64,000 nt of DNA from Flavobacteriaceae bacterium (GTDB lineage Bacteria > Bacteroidota > Bacteroidia > Flavobacteriales > Flavobacteriaceae): the NCBI GenBank assembly GCA_029238215.1, contig JAQWGN010000010.1, positions 182,163 through 246,162 on the forward strand, read 5' to 3'. Below the pieces are notes generated by a model. The model was not told where the DNA came from, did not search any database, and saw only the letters and a program-made list of their open reading frames with translations. The position numbers and the translations under genes were made by a program. Positions 35,234-44,896 of this stretch are shown piece by piece (the stretch's first letter is position 1; each line of letters starts with the position of its first letter).

Positions 35234-36328
35234 TTAAAACCTCCAATCGGAACCAAAATAAGTTTTTATTGGACTGATGCTTCCATCTTTGTTATGATTA
35301 AACGAAGTGAATTTTACATTTCTTAAGTGTGTTTTTCCAGATATTTCGGTATCGTGATAAAATAAGAACCATTGGTCACCAACTTTAATGGTGGAATGAT
35401 GATTTGTCCAGCCTTGCACGGGTTCATTAAGCAAGCCTTGATATGTAAACGGCCCGTAAGGGTTGTCACCCGTTGCATAAGCCAATAAATGGGTATCGCC
35501 GGTAGAGTAGCTTAGGTAGTATACGCCGTTGTATTTATGAATCCATGGTGCTTCAAAAAACCTTCTGTCTAAATCTTTTGTTAGAATTGGATTGCCTGAT
35601 TTATCAAGAATTTCAATTGACTTCACTTCTTCTTCAAACTCAAGCATGTCATCTGTCAATTTTGCCATTCGTGGTAAAATTGCAGGGCTGTTTGGTATTC
35701 CAGAATCTTTTAGAGAACCATTGGCATCATAAGCGCCTTCTTCCCAGCGTTGGAGCTGTCCACCCCAAATACCGCCAAAATAAATATAAGCACTACCATC
35801 ATCATCTATAAAAACGGAGGGATCAATACTATAACTGCCCTTCATTGGTTCTGGTTGTGGTACAAAAGGGCCCTCAGGATTTTCTGAAACAGCAACACCC
35901 AATCTAAAAACATTGTCTTTGTCTTTGGCAGGAAAATATAAATAGTATTTCCCGTTTTTGTAAGCAGCGTCGGGAGCCCAAAACTTACTTTCCGCCCATG
36001 CAACATCATCAACCGATAATCCAACAGGGTGTACCGTAACATTACTTCCATCAGTATCCATTGATAGGACATTGTAGTCAATCATGTTAAAATGATTGCC
36101 ACTGTCGTCTTCAATACCACCAGACTCAATATCATGAGATGCATAAATGTAAATTCTCCCATTAAAAAGATGTGCTGAAGGATCTGCAGTGTAAATTTCA
36201 GTAACTAGGGGTGTGTTTTTAAAATCTGGATTTGGATTTAGAGATTCGTTTAGTTGAGCGTGAGTAGTGCAGGCTGTAAAAAATACTGTAAGTGCGTATA
36301 ATATTGCAATGGTGCAGATTGATTTCAT
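35234..36328 (-). CDS. Glycoside hydrolase family 43, lipoprotein (probable beta-xylosidase or arabinofuranosidase)
   Basis: A 364-residue single-domain GH43 with a lipoprotein signal (FFTAC, Cys20). The five-bladed propeller elements are present: catalytic base D49 in YTADPSAHLFNGRIYIY, the pKa-modulating Asp in SIDPSVFIDDDGSAYIYFGG, and the acid Glu in RRFFEAPWIHKYNGVYYLSY. WAPDAAYKNGKYYLYFPAK is also characteristic. The YTADPSAH opening resembles GH43_1-type enzymes (tentative). It sits between the leading sulfatase gene and the beta-helix gene in the PUL and probably trims xylose or arabinose from surface-bound oligosaccharides. Confidence 0.93.
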   Translation of the reverse strand: MKSICTIAILYALTVFFTACTTHAQLNESLNPNPDFKNTPLVTEIYTADPSAHLFNGRIYIYASHDIESGGIEDDSGNHFNMIDYNVLSMDTDGSNVTVHPVGLSVDDVAWAESKFWAPDAAYKNGKYYLYFPAKDKDNVFRLGVAVSENPEGPFVPQPEPMKGSYSIDPSVFIDDDGSAYIYFGGIWGGQLQRWEEGAYDANGSLKDSGIPNSPAILPRMAKLTDDMLEFEEEVKSIEILDKSGNPILTKDLDRRFFEAPWIHKYNGVYYLSYSTGDTHLLAYATGDNPYGPFTYQGLLNEPVQGWTNHHSTIKVGDQWFLFYHDTEISGKTHLRNVKFTSFNHNKDGSISPIKTYFGSDWRF

Positions 36329-36473
36329 CTAATTAATTTTGATTGAGTCAAATATATTATTAGAGAAAACAGCTGTTTGTAAATTATTAACCAAAAAATG
36401 CCACAGGCATGTCAAGTTGAAGGAAAACAGCGTAATTATCAAAAGGATTTATAGGAAACCTTACTAAAAAGTG

Positions 36474-37880
36474 CTAATAGTGAACGGGTATATAGTCTTT
36501 ATCTGTTAGACTGCCTATTAATCTTGCGTCTGGCTTATTCCATTTCGATTGGCGGTCTAAAGGGTGTTGTGTTGGCTTAATTAATGGCATTTTATGTGTG
36601 ATTAAAAAGTCCTCCTGAGATTTCATCCAAGCAGATAATTCTAAAGACAGCATCTCTTTTTTCTTTTTAAAACTATTGTTGTTGGCAAGGTTGTTTTTTT
36701 CATAAGGGTCAGCTTCCAAATCATACAGCTCTTCGTAGGGCTTGTGCTTAAATTTCATTGCTCCATTTTTGATGAATTCGTTGGCAGAGGGATTGTTACC
36801 AAGATTTTGTTTATAAACCTCAAAAGCATTAAAGTTTTTAATGTATTTATAACGTGAATCACGCACAGATCTTGAGGGGAAAACATAGCATTTTTGGATA
36901 TTCTGACGTGTAGCGATTCCGTAAGCAAACTTCCTTACTGGATTGTCTTTCCCTTCTAAAAGTGCTAAAAAGCTGACCCCGTCTATTTGGGCATTAGGTA
37001 CTCCCCCTGCAATTTCAATCCATGTCGGTAAGATGTCGACAAGTGAAACCAATTGATTGCTTTTACTTGCAGGACGTATTTTTTTTGGCCACCGAACTAC
37101 AAAAGGAATTTTGAGTCCTGTTTCCGAAACGCTCCATTTCCCTTTTAAACCATGATCAGACAAATACATGAAAATAGATTCATCATATAAAGACAAGCGC
37201 TTTAGCATGGAAATTACATTGGCCAGTTGCTTGTTGTCATCTTCAATATTTTGATAGTATCCAGACTTGTACTTTCCTACATTCGCTTTTGACACTTTGG
37301 AAGAAGGATCATAGTCTAAAGGCTTGTTTGTGTAAGAGTTTTTTGCTGGATACGGACCATGCGGAAGTTCAGATGCAAAGATGATGCAGTATGGCTTCGT
37401 AGCTGTTTGAATATACGCTTCTACTTTGTTTAATGGTAATAATCTGTTCTTGGTTGAATAAAAATGATGGGTCCAATTGAATACAGAATTCGGCTTAATG
37501 TGTCCTTTTCCAGCCAATACAACTTCATAGCCTAGGGCATTTAAATAATCGTTAATGTCCGGTACATTTTTGACAGGTAAATGGTTTGCCATACAACCGT
37601 TTTTCATTGGGTATAGCCCTGTGAATATTTGTGAGCGGCTCGGAGCACATATGGCTTGAGACGTGTATGCGTTCATAAACACCATGCCTTCATTAATTAA
37701 GTTGTCGTATGCACTTGTATCAACTTGAGTATTGCCATGCACCCCATAGTCCCAAGTATTTTGGTCATCCGCTATGTAAAGAAACATGTTTGGTTGCTGT
37801 GATTGTAGAGACGCTGTAACAAGCATCAGTAATAGCAGAATTGATGTTTGTTTAATATTGTGAAAATTAGAAATATGCAC
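36474..37880 (-). CDS. S1-family sulfatase, first gene of the minus-strand PUL
   Basis: A 468-residue exported sulfatase with a signal peptide (~10-28, SLQSQQ). Motif C78-A-P-S-R82 (ICAPSRSQIFTGLYPMKNG) is the formylglycine site; FLYIADDQNTWDYG and IFMYLSDHGLKGKWSVSETG supply metal ligands. The protein is divergent from the other sulfatases of the locus, suggesting a different sulfate position. It starts 140 bp from the divergently transcribed hybrid sensor, so the shared intergenic region 37881-38020 probably holds the promoter of the PUL operon. The gap to GH43 is 145 bp, leaving room for an additional internal promoter. Confidence 0.92.
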   Translation of the reverse strand: MHISNFHNIKQTSILLLLMLVTASLQSQQPNMFLYIADDQNTWDYGVHGNTQVDTSAYDNLINEGMVFMNAYTSQAICAPSRSQIFTGLYPMKNGCMANHLPVKNVPDINDYLNALGYEVVLAGKGHIKPNSVFNWTHHFYSTKNRLLPLNKVEAYIQTATKPYCIIFASELPHGPYPAKNSYTNKPLDYDPSSKVSKANVGKYKSGYYQNIEDDNKQLANVISMLKRLSLYDESIFMYLSDHGLKGKWSVSETGLKIPFVVRWPKKIRPASKSNQLVSLVDILPTWIEIAGGVPNAQIDGVSFLALLEGKDNPVRKFAYGIATRQNIQKCYVFPSRSVRDSRYKYIKNFNAFEVYKQNLGNNPSANEFIKNGAMKFKHKPYEELYDLEADPYEKNNLANNNSFKKKKEMLSLELSAWMKSQEDFLITHKMPLIKPTQHPLDRQSKWNKPDARLIGSLTDKDYIPVHY

Positions 37881-38020
37881 AGTAAATTATTTTTTTAATG
37901 AAGTTAAAACTACGACTTATAATTCACAACCACTCTTTCAATGACTTTTTTGCTATAAAATTAAATTATAATTATAATAAATCAATTTAAACCCGATATT
38001 TGCGACACAAAATGACTTAA

Positions 38021-41000
38021 ATGTTATATAAATATCAATTCTTGAGAAACTTCATATTTATCCCTTTGTTCATTTTTCATTTTAGTGCTTTGTCTTCTCA
38101 AGACAGCTCGTTTCTATTTGTGAAAACCAATGAAGAGATTGGTAAACGTGCAATTACGTGCATGTCAAAGGATGCAAATGATTATTTATGGATTGGAACC
38201 TATGGAGGAGGTTTGAAGAAATTTGATGGAATTCAAGTTCAAACTTACCAGCACACCATTGATTCAGATTCTTCCCTTTCTAGTTCAGTAATTAACGATA
38301 TTCATTTAGACGCCAATGAAAATCTTTGGATAGGGACAGACAAAGGACTCCATTTATATGACAGTTATAACGATACCTTTTCTTTTCATTTTCAAAAAAA
38401 TATTGCAATTCATGTTATTAAGAACTTAGATCAAGATCGAATTATTTTAGGAACTCATCAAAAAGGGGTGTATATCTATCACACAAAAACACAAGAAGTT
38501 CAAAAGATATCTTCACCACCCACAATAGACGAAAATGGCTTACAAATTAATGATATTGCTATAGATCGCTCTGGACGGATATGGTTGGCCACCAATTTTG
38601 GCCTTTTGCAACTAGATAGTCATCAATTAAAGTTGGATTTTCTTCAATTTCGTAATGAATACGATAAATCATTGTTGTTAAATCCAATATTGAGTTTAGT
38701 AATCGATAATTTTAACAACCTTTGGTTAGGAACTGTTGATCAAGGTTTGCTCAAAATCGCTCCATATAATTCTAATGATTTAAAAGTTGAGCATTTTCCT
38801 TTTACTAATAAACGTATTTTCTCTATTGTTGAATACCAGTCTGGAACCTTGCTTTGTGGCACTGAAAATGACGGTTTATTTGTTTTAAATAGTCAAGGGC
38901 ATATCCAACAAAAATACACCAAACACGGTGAGAATCTTTTTGGTGTTCAATCCAATTCAATTTGGTCTATTTATTGTGACGAAGAAAACAGAATTTTTAT
39001 AGGTTATTACGATAAGGGCGTTGATAAATACGACCCTCTTCATTTTAAGTTTAATTTTTTACAAAATAAAATTGGTTCAGACCTAAAGCCTTTTCCTAGT
39101 TCAATATCATCCATTTTTAAGGATGCCAAAGACAATATTTGGTTTAGTAGTATAGATGGGGGTGTGTATCTTTATGATAAAACTAAAGATGCTTTTACAC
39201 ATCTCAATGACCCAGAAAATAAGATTGCTTCTGGTTTAAATAGCCTTGATATTCCTTCAATTTTTATTGATAGTAAGGAAAATGTTTGGGTTGCATCCTG
39301 GTACAATGGTATTTATCTATTGAAGAAAGGGTCTAAAAAATTTATCAACTTTAACACAAAAACTAACCCTGAATCTATACTGTCTAACAGAGTTGTAAGT
39401 TTTGCGGAGGACTCTAAAGGAATTATTTGGGTTGGGACTTTTTTAGGTGGTTTGATTTCGTATGATCCTTCAACACGTGATTTTACACATTATAATTCTG
39501 AAGATTTTATACGACTAGAACTTGACAACAGTAACATTCGAAAAGTAATTGTTGATTTTCAAGATAATATTTGGTTGGGAACACGAAAAGGGCTTTTTAG
39601 ATACACACCAAAAACAGCTCGCATTGTTTCTTTAAATGCTGAAATTACTGCAGTTAGTGAAGAGCGTGTTTCAGAATTTATTGTTTTTTCACTTTATGAA
39701 GATTTAAATAAAAATATTTGGATTGGAACAGATGGCTATGGGGTTTTTAGCTACGCTAATGTTGAGAATAAGTTTAGGTGGCACACACAGAATCCTGACA
39801 TGCAAAACATATCTATTAATTCAATAACACAGACCTATGATGGAATGTATTGGTTTGGTAGCGATCGAGGTCTAATTCAGTATAACGCATCTACGGACGA
39901 AACGAATGTCTTTTCAACGCCTGATGGATTGCTAAGTAATAATATCAATAGAAATGCATTTTTTCAAGACAGCGAAACGCTTTATGTGGGCACTAGCGAG
40001 GGAATATGTTTTTTTGATTTTGATGACATATTAACAAATAAAAAAACCCCAAAAATTAAGCTTACAAATCTTAAAATATCCAATATAGATGTACCAATTC
40101 ACCCAGAAGGTGCATTAATCAAAGCACTTCATCTTATGGATACTTTAATGTTAAACCACGATCAATCCTCATTTGCTATTGATTACACAGGAATAAACTA
40201 TACTCGCGGTTCAAACAATAGCTATGCTTATAAGCTAGAGGGACTCGATGAAAACTGGAATTATGTGAACGGTTTGCGTACAGCTACATATACAAATATT
40301 AAACCTGGGGAGTATGTGTTTAAACTTAAAGCTGCGAATAATGACGGTGTTTGGTCGCTTGCCTCCAAAGACTTGTTTGTCAAAGTACTTCCTCCTTGGT
40401 GGAATACCATAGCAGCAAGACTGGGTTATGTCCTTTTCGCGTGTTTACTTGCTTTTTACATCTACCGGCTGTTACGACTAAGATCCATTGAAAAACAAAA
40501 GGTGGTATTAGAACGTAACCAACGAAAACAAACTGAAGAGCTTCACAACAAAAAAATACAATTTTTCACAAACATATCCCATGAGTTCAGAACTCCATTA
40601 ACCTTAATCTTAAACCCCTTAGAAAGCTTGGTTTCAAGTTCCATGAGGCTGAATTTACCAAAAGAAGTTCGAGACAAGCACAAAACAATCCACAGAAATA
40701 CCAAGCGAATGAAACGCCTGATTGATGAGTTAATGGATTTTAGAAAAATGCAGTTTAGTAAAATCCAAGTTCAAGCAAAGAGCGTAAATATTAAAAATGA
40801 AATTGAAGAGGTTCTTTTAAATTATAAAGAAGAATCGATTGACAGAAAAATAGATTTGCACTCAGATTTCAATAGTCTTTATGATCATGATGTTTGGGTG
40901 GATTCTTCGATGTTCGAAAAGATTATATATAACCTGTTGTCAAACGCATTCAAAGCAACGAAGGATGGTGGAAGTATTCGTGTTCAAGCCTTAAGTCACA

Positions 41001-42151
41001 ACGAAGGTGTCGTTTTCCCGCTCATTGATCCTGAAAAGTTGATTCCAGCACTTGAAGTTAGCGTTCAAGACAGTGGTTTTGGAGTTAAAAAAGAAAACAT
41101 TAAAAAGATATTTGAGCGCTTTTATCAAGACAAACAAAATAACGAGCAATATTACGGAGGTACCGGCATTGGATTAGAAGTAGTCAGCGCATTTATAAAT
41201 TATCACAAGGGTAAGATTGAAGTTGATAGTGTTGAAAATATTGGCACATCATTTAAAATCTATTTTCCATTAGGAAATACTCATTTTGAACCAAATCAAC
41301 TTGTGAGTAATGAAGTAATACTTGAGGAATTTCAAGATAAAGAGGAGGATTTAACTTTCCCTGAAGATTCACACAATGATGCTGATCAAAGAGAGTACAG
41401 TGTTTTGATAGTTGAAGATAATGTAGAGCTTAGAGAATACTTAAAAAGTGAACTGAGTGTTACCTATAAAATTCACGAAGCAGCTAATGGCAGGGTAGGG
41501 TATGAAATGACAAAAGTACTACGCCCCGATGCAATTATCAGCGATGTGATGATGCCAGAACTTGATGGATTTGAGATGTGTGAATTACTTAAAAAGAACA
41601 AGGAAACAAGTGTGATTCCAATTCTAATGTTAACCGCAAAAGTTTCAGAACAAGATCGTATTAAAGGGATTGATATTGGGGCAGATGCCTACCTAAAAAA
41701 ACCCTTTAGCTTAAACTTACTAAAATCACATTTAAGACAAATGATTGTTTCTAAGAATCAATTCTACAACTCGTACTTTGATAGTTTGGATTTAAAGATT
41801 GATACAGAGTCTAATGATAAAAAAATCTTAGCCGACGTCGTTACAGTAATTGGAAATAACTTATCTAAAGAAGATTTGAGTGTTCAAGATATTGCAGATG
41901 AATTACACTTTAGTAGGAGTAAGCTATATCGCTTGATTAAAAATATGACTACCATGTCGACTAACGAGCTTATTCGTAAAATCCGTCTGGAAAAGTCAAA
42001 GGAACTTTTGGAAAGTTCTGATATGAGTATTGGTGAAATTTGCTTCCGAGTTGGCTTTGCATCTCCATCATATTTCACCAAAAGATTTAAAACCTATACG
42101 AGTAAAACTCCAAAAGAGTTTCGTATTATCCATCAAACAAATGAGGAGTAG
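38021..42151 (+). CDS. Hybrid two-component system regulator (HTCS) of the PUL
   Basis: A 1376-residue sensor-regulator in the inner membrane. In order: signal peptide (~1-27); periplasmic two-propeller sensor made of Reg_prop repeats (~45-690, repeated LWIGTYGGGLKKFDG-like units); Y_Y_Y domain (~715-785; YKLEGLDENWNYV); one membrane helix (~797-817); HisKA with H854 in NISHEFRTPLTLIL; HATPase (NLLSNAFKAT, DSGFGV, GGTGIGLEVV); receiver with D1175 in IISDVMMPELDG and the conserved Lys in AYLKKPFS; C-terminal AraC-type HTH (~1275-1370; LSVQDIADELHFSRSKLYRL, MSIGEICFRVGFASPSYFTKRFK). It lies divergent from the sulfatase-led operon and would bind a breakdown product and induce the PUL. Confidence 0.97.
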   Translation: MLYKYQFLRNFIFIPLFIFHFSALSSQDSSFLFVKTNEEIGKRAITCMSKDANDYLWIGTYGGGLKKFDGIQVQTYQHTIDSDSSLSSSVINDIHLDANENLWIGTDKGLHLYDSYNDTFSFHFQKNIAIHVIKNLDQDRIILGTHQKGVYIYHTKTQEVQKISSPPTIDENGLQINDIAIDRSGRIWLATNFGLLQLDSHQLKLDFLQFRNEYDKSLLLNPILSLVIDNFNNLWLGTVDQGLLKIAPYNSNDLKVEHFPFTNKRIFSIVEYQSGTLLCGTENDGLFVLNSQGHIQQKYTKHGENLFGVQSNSIWSIYCDEENRIFIGYYDKGVDKYDPLHFKFNFLQNKIGSDLKPFPSSISSIFKDAKDNIWFSSIDGGVYLYDKTKDAFTHLNDPENKIASGLNSLDIPSIFIDSKENVWVASWYNGIYLLKKGSKKFINFNTKTNPESILSNRVVSFAEDSKGIIWVGTFLGGLISYDPSTRDFTHYNSEDFIRLELDNSNIRKVIVDFQDNIWLGTRKGLFRYTPKTARIVSLNAEITAVSEERVSEFIVFSLYEDLNKNIWIGTDGYGVFSYANVENKFRWHTQNPDMQNISINSITQTYDGMYWFGSDRGLIQYNASTDETNVFSTPDGLLSNNINRNAFFQDSETLYVGTSEGICFFDFDDILTNKKTPKIKLTNLKISNIDVPIHPEGALIKALHLMDTLMLNHDQSSFAIDYTGINYTRGSNNSYAYKLEGLDENWNYVNGLRTATYTNIKPGEYVFKLKAANNDGVWSLASKDLFVKVLPPWWNTIAARLGYVLFACLLAFYIYRLLRLRSIEKQKVVLERNQRKQTEELHNKKIQFFTNISHEFRTPLTLILNPLESLVSSSMRLNLPKEVRDKHKTIHRNTKRMKRLIDELMDFRKMQFSKIQVQAKSVNIKNEIEEVLLNYKEESIDRKIDLHSDFNSLYDHDVWVDSSMFEKIIYNLLSNAFKATKDGGSIRVQALSHNEGVVFPLIDPEKLIPALEVSVQDSGFGVKKENIKKIFERFYQDKQNNEQYYGGTGIGLEVVSAFINYHKGKIEVDSVENIGTSFKIYFPLGNTHFEPNQLVSNEVILEEFQDKEEDLTFPEDSHNDADQREYSVLIVEDNVELREYLKSELSVTYKIHEAANGRVGYEMTKVLRPDAIISDVMMPELDGFEMCELLKKNKETSVIPILMLTAKVSEQDRIKGIDIGADAYLKKPFSLNLLKSHLRQMIVSKNQFYNSYFDSLDLKIDTESNDKKILADVVTVIGNNLSKEDLSVQDIADELHFSRSKLYRLIKNMTTMSTNELIRKIRLEKSKELLESSDMSIGEICFRVGFASPSYFTKRFKTYTSKTPKEFRIIHQTNEE

Positions 42152-42181
42152 CAGCTGTTAATCTTATCTAATAAAGTAACA

Positions 42182-43387
42182 ATGAAGAAATACAATATGG
42201 TTAATATTAGAATGATACTAATAGTCGCCAGTCTTTTCTTTTTTCTCTTTTTACATGGTCAAAAGGCAATTCCAGTATCAGGGCATGTTTTCGATGAAAG
42301 TGGCTTTGAAATTCCATTTGCAGCAGTTGGTATTATTAAAAAAAATATAGGAACATCAACTACTGAGGATGGAGAATTTTATTTTGTGATTTCTGAAAAA
42401 GAATTATCAGATACGTTACAAATATCCTCATTGGGTTTTGAAACCTATCGGGTCAATCTTAGAGATTATTTAAACAAAAAGACTAAAATTATTGAGTTGG
42501 TTGAACAAACTACAAATCTTTCGGAAGTTGTAGTAACTACCTCAGATGTATATGTTAAAATGGCTTTTAAAAAATTAAAAGAGAATACGGTTAGTAAAAA
42601 TCATCAACTTAAAACCTTGTACCGAAGATGGTCGGTGGAAGATAATCTGTGTCGTTTTTTTGTTGAGCATTATATCAATGTGATAGATCGTGGACCAAAT
42701 GGATTTATAACCAGTTTTAATGTAGCGCAAGCTCGAACTTCTGCAGATTACCGTTTTATAAAAAACGAGCAAAAAATGCATGCCTTAATGTATATGGCCT
42801 ACAATAATCCTTTACGAAAGGGAATGTCGGCAAGTGCTTATGCATGGAAGAAGGTGAGCAACTCTAGTTATGATGGTGAGGATGTTGTTGTTACTGAAGG
42901 AACACGTAAAAACGGAGAAGTACTCCGGCTATATATTGGCATGGATACCCATAAGATTTATAAATTTGAAGTTACCAAATATCCACAAGTAGGTAAGTTT
43001 CTTAAAGCAACATATGTCTACAAGAATAATGCTGACGGGAAACTGTATTTAAGTTACCATCAACGCGAATGGGAAGGGGCCATACGTTTGTCGGAAGACA
43101 TAAAACGCACTTTGCGAAGTGCAAACAGACCTACCCCTGAATACATTCCAATTGCCTACAGACATGAGGTGTATGTTTTAGGGATTGAAGAAAACAAGAA
43201 ACTATTTGATTCTCATCAGCAGGAACAGCCTAAAGACATGACGCTCTATAAAGTTCCATACAACGCTAACTTTTGGAAAGGTATTAGTATTCCTCCGAAC
43301 ACACGGTTTTACAATCAAAATATTGGTGAGTTGGAGTCGTTATACGGGGTTCCCGTAGAGGAACAGTTTAAGTACTCAGGTTTATGA
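42182..43387 (+). CDS. Exported protein with CarboxypepD_reg-like domain, unknown function
   Basis: A 401-residue exported protein. Signal peptide ~12-27 (SLFFFLFLHGQ). Residues ~30-105 are a CarboxypepD_reg-like/DUF-type beta-sandwich (SGHVFDESGFEIPFAAVGI ... TSTTEDGEFYF ... ISSLGFETYRV), the module found at the N-terminus of SusC. NLSEVVVTTSDVYVKMAFKKL follows. The remaining ~280 residues lack any plug or barrel, so this is not a truncated SusC; they resemble the carboxypeptidase-like/DUF5686-type family members in which a beta-rich domain follows. It starts 30 nt after the HTCS on the same strand, suggesting co-transcription. The function is unknown. Confidence 0.75.
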   Translation: MKKYNMVNIRMILIVASLFFFLFLHGQKAIPVSGHVFDESGFEIPFAAVGIIKKNIGTSTTEDGEFYFVISEKELSDTLQISSLGFETYRVNLRDYLNKKTKIIELVEQTTNLSEVVVTTSDVYVKMAFKKLKENTVSKNHQLKTLYRRWSVEDNLCRFFVEHYINVIDRGPNGFITSFNVAQARTSADYRFIKNEQKMHALMYMAYNNPLRKGMSASAYAWKKVSNSSYDGEDVVVTEGTRKNGEVLRLYIGMDTHKIYKFEVTKYPQVGKFLKATYVYKNNADGKLYLSYHQREWEGAIRLSEDIKRTLRSANRPTPEYIPIAYRHEVYVLGIEENKKLFDSHQQEQPKDMTLYKVPYNANFWKGISIPPNTRFYNQNIGELESLYGVPVEEQFKYSGL

Positions 43388-43393
43388 AATTTG

Positions 43394-44791
43394 TTATAAC
43401 ATAATTTTAATGGGCTCCTTGTTTTCTTTAGAGTGTTCAAAGTCAAAGCTGTATTTCTTGCCTGCTATGGAAAGTGTACCATTATAACTTCCATAAAAGC
43501 CATTAAAATTTAGATCGTTTTCTAATGCTATGGTTTTTGAAATTTGTGTTGACCATTCGTTTTTTATAAGGTCTTTTAGCGTATAAAACGCTTTTTTAGG
43601 TTTCAGTTCCATATCCAAAATTCCCCCTGCATGGCCTCTCCATGCATTTCTGTCGGTTAAATTCCAGAAAGTGATAGAACTTATTTGTGGAAGACTAAAT
43701 AGGAGTGTATAAAAATCTTTAATATAAGCAGCTTGATAATCTTCATATGCAGGAAGACTGGGTAGATTCAATTGCTTTCCATTTTTTCGTGCTTTTTTTC
43801 TTTTTTCTAAAAACACCTGATGGTCTTTCCAGTTTTCAAAACGTTTAGAACTTGTAACTGTTAACTCAGTAAACTGAATGTCTTTTTTCAAAAAGGCAAA
43901 TTTTTCGACCTGAGCTAGGAGTTCTTCTTCTGAAAGAACGTTGTCATTTGTTTGCATATGCGCTTGCATCCCGATGGCATCGTATTTTACATTGTTGGTT
44001 ACAAAAAACTCATTTAGCGCTAAAAACGCAGGATCGTTTGGGTGATAGTGGTTATTGGTGTACTTCTTTGAAGCATCAACATTGTTTACAAAATCATACA
44101 ACGATTGCATGGCTGGATAAATCCCACCTTTGTATTTGATCCATCTTGAAACACCATTAGGAGTTACGTGCTCCTTAAACGGAGCAACAGGTTCATTATA
44201 CACATCCCAATATGCGATTTCTGGATATGTTGTTATTAAATGCTCTAAACGTGAAAATATACTTGGCTCAAGTTTTTCGGGATCTTTTGAATCGATTACC
44301 CACTTGGGTAATGACTCATGCCAGAGTAGCGGATGTCCTTTTATTTTAATATTGTTTGCTTGTGCCCAATCGATTGTTTTGCGCATCCTTTTCTTGAAGT
44401 TGCTTAGGTCTCTTCGCTCATCGTAGGCCACCCAATAAAATCCTACAGTAACAAAATTAAAAAGCTCCTCAACTCTTTGGTGATAGGCTTCAAAATACGG
44501 TGTGCCAGCGAAAGCATTTACTTGAGTCATAGAAACACCAAAATTAAATGCATGACTATTAAGCTTGATGTCAATTGTACCCATTTCTCCACTAGGGACA
44601 ACTTCGTCAAAAACAAACCTAAGCACAGCATCTCCTTTCCTAATGGTTTTGATGCGCTCTTGTGCACCATCAAGTTTCCAGGGAGTATGCTGTGTTTCAT
44701 CGGATTGCGCTAGAATGCCATTCATTGAAAAATTAACAATGCTTATCGTGATGAAAAAATTCTTTAAAAAATGCATTGATTTAGTTGACAT
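43394..44791 (-). CDS. Glycoside hydrolase family 10 endo-beta-1,4-xylanase
   Basis: A 465-residue exported xylanase from the start at 44791. Signal peptide ~6-29. A short N-terminal beta domain (~35-85; AVLRFVFDEVVPSGEMGTIDIKL) precedes the GH10 barrel (~90-410). Acid/base is E200 in YWDVYNEPV and nucleophile is E309 in IQFTELTVT, 109 residues apart as usual. IKGHPLLWHESLPKWV, AIGMQAHMQ and ITFWNLTDRNAWRG are further GH10 hallmarks. The frame is open 20 codons upstream to 44851, but a candidate -7 element lies at 44816-44823, supporting the start at 44791 (or 44776). The gene is convergent with the preceding one (6-bp gap). Confidence 0.93.
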   Translation of the reverse strand: MSTKSMHFLKNFFITISIVNFSMNGILAQSDETQHTPWKLDGAQERIKTIRKGDAVLRFVFDEVVPSGEMGTIDIKLNSHAFNFGVSMTQVNAFAGTPYFEAYHQRVEELFNFVTVGFYWVAYDERRDLSNFKKRMRKTIDWAQANNIKIKGHPLLWHESLPKWVIDSKDPEKLEPSIFSRLEHLITTYPEIAYWDVYNEPVAPFKEHVTPNGVSRWIKYKGGIYPAMQSLYDFVNNVDASKKYTNNHYHPNDPAFLALNEFFVTNNVKYDAIGMQAHMQTNDNVLSEEELLAQVEKFAFLKKDIQFTELTVTSSKRFENWKDHQVFLEKRKKARKNGKQLNLPSLPAYEDYQAAYIKDFYTLLFSLPQISSITFWNLTDRNAWRGHAGGILDMELKPKKAFYTLKDLIKNEWSTQISKTIALENDLNFNGFYGSYNGTLSIAGKKYSFDFEHSKENKEPIKIML

Positions 44792-44815
44792 GGTATTACG
44801 ATGTGAATTGAAATT

Positions 44816-44823
44816 CAAATTTA
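44816..44823 (-). promoter_or_regulatory. Candidate -7 promoter element for the GH10 gene
   Basis: On the minus strand the sequence is TAAATTTG, an exact TAnnTTTG match, 24 nt before the proposed GH10 start at 44791. A -33 element at normal spacing is not evident. Confidence 0.35.
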
Positions 44824-44896
44824 GAACCTTTGTAGCCATAATTACTAACACTTATTTAGCAAAGTTTACAATAAACATGTTAATTCAGCGTGTGTT

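Noticed and set aside
37995..38002. GATATTTG upstream of the HTCS gene as a -7 promoter element
   Set aside because: It departs from TAnnTTTG at the first base and has no -33 partner, so it is not reported as a feature.
42182..43387. Truncated second SusC gene
   Set aside because: Only the N-terminal CarboxypepD_reg-like domain is shared; no plug or barrel strands exist and the frame is intact with its own stop.
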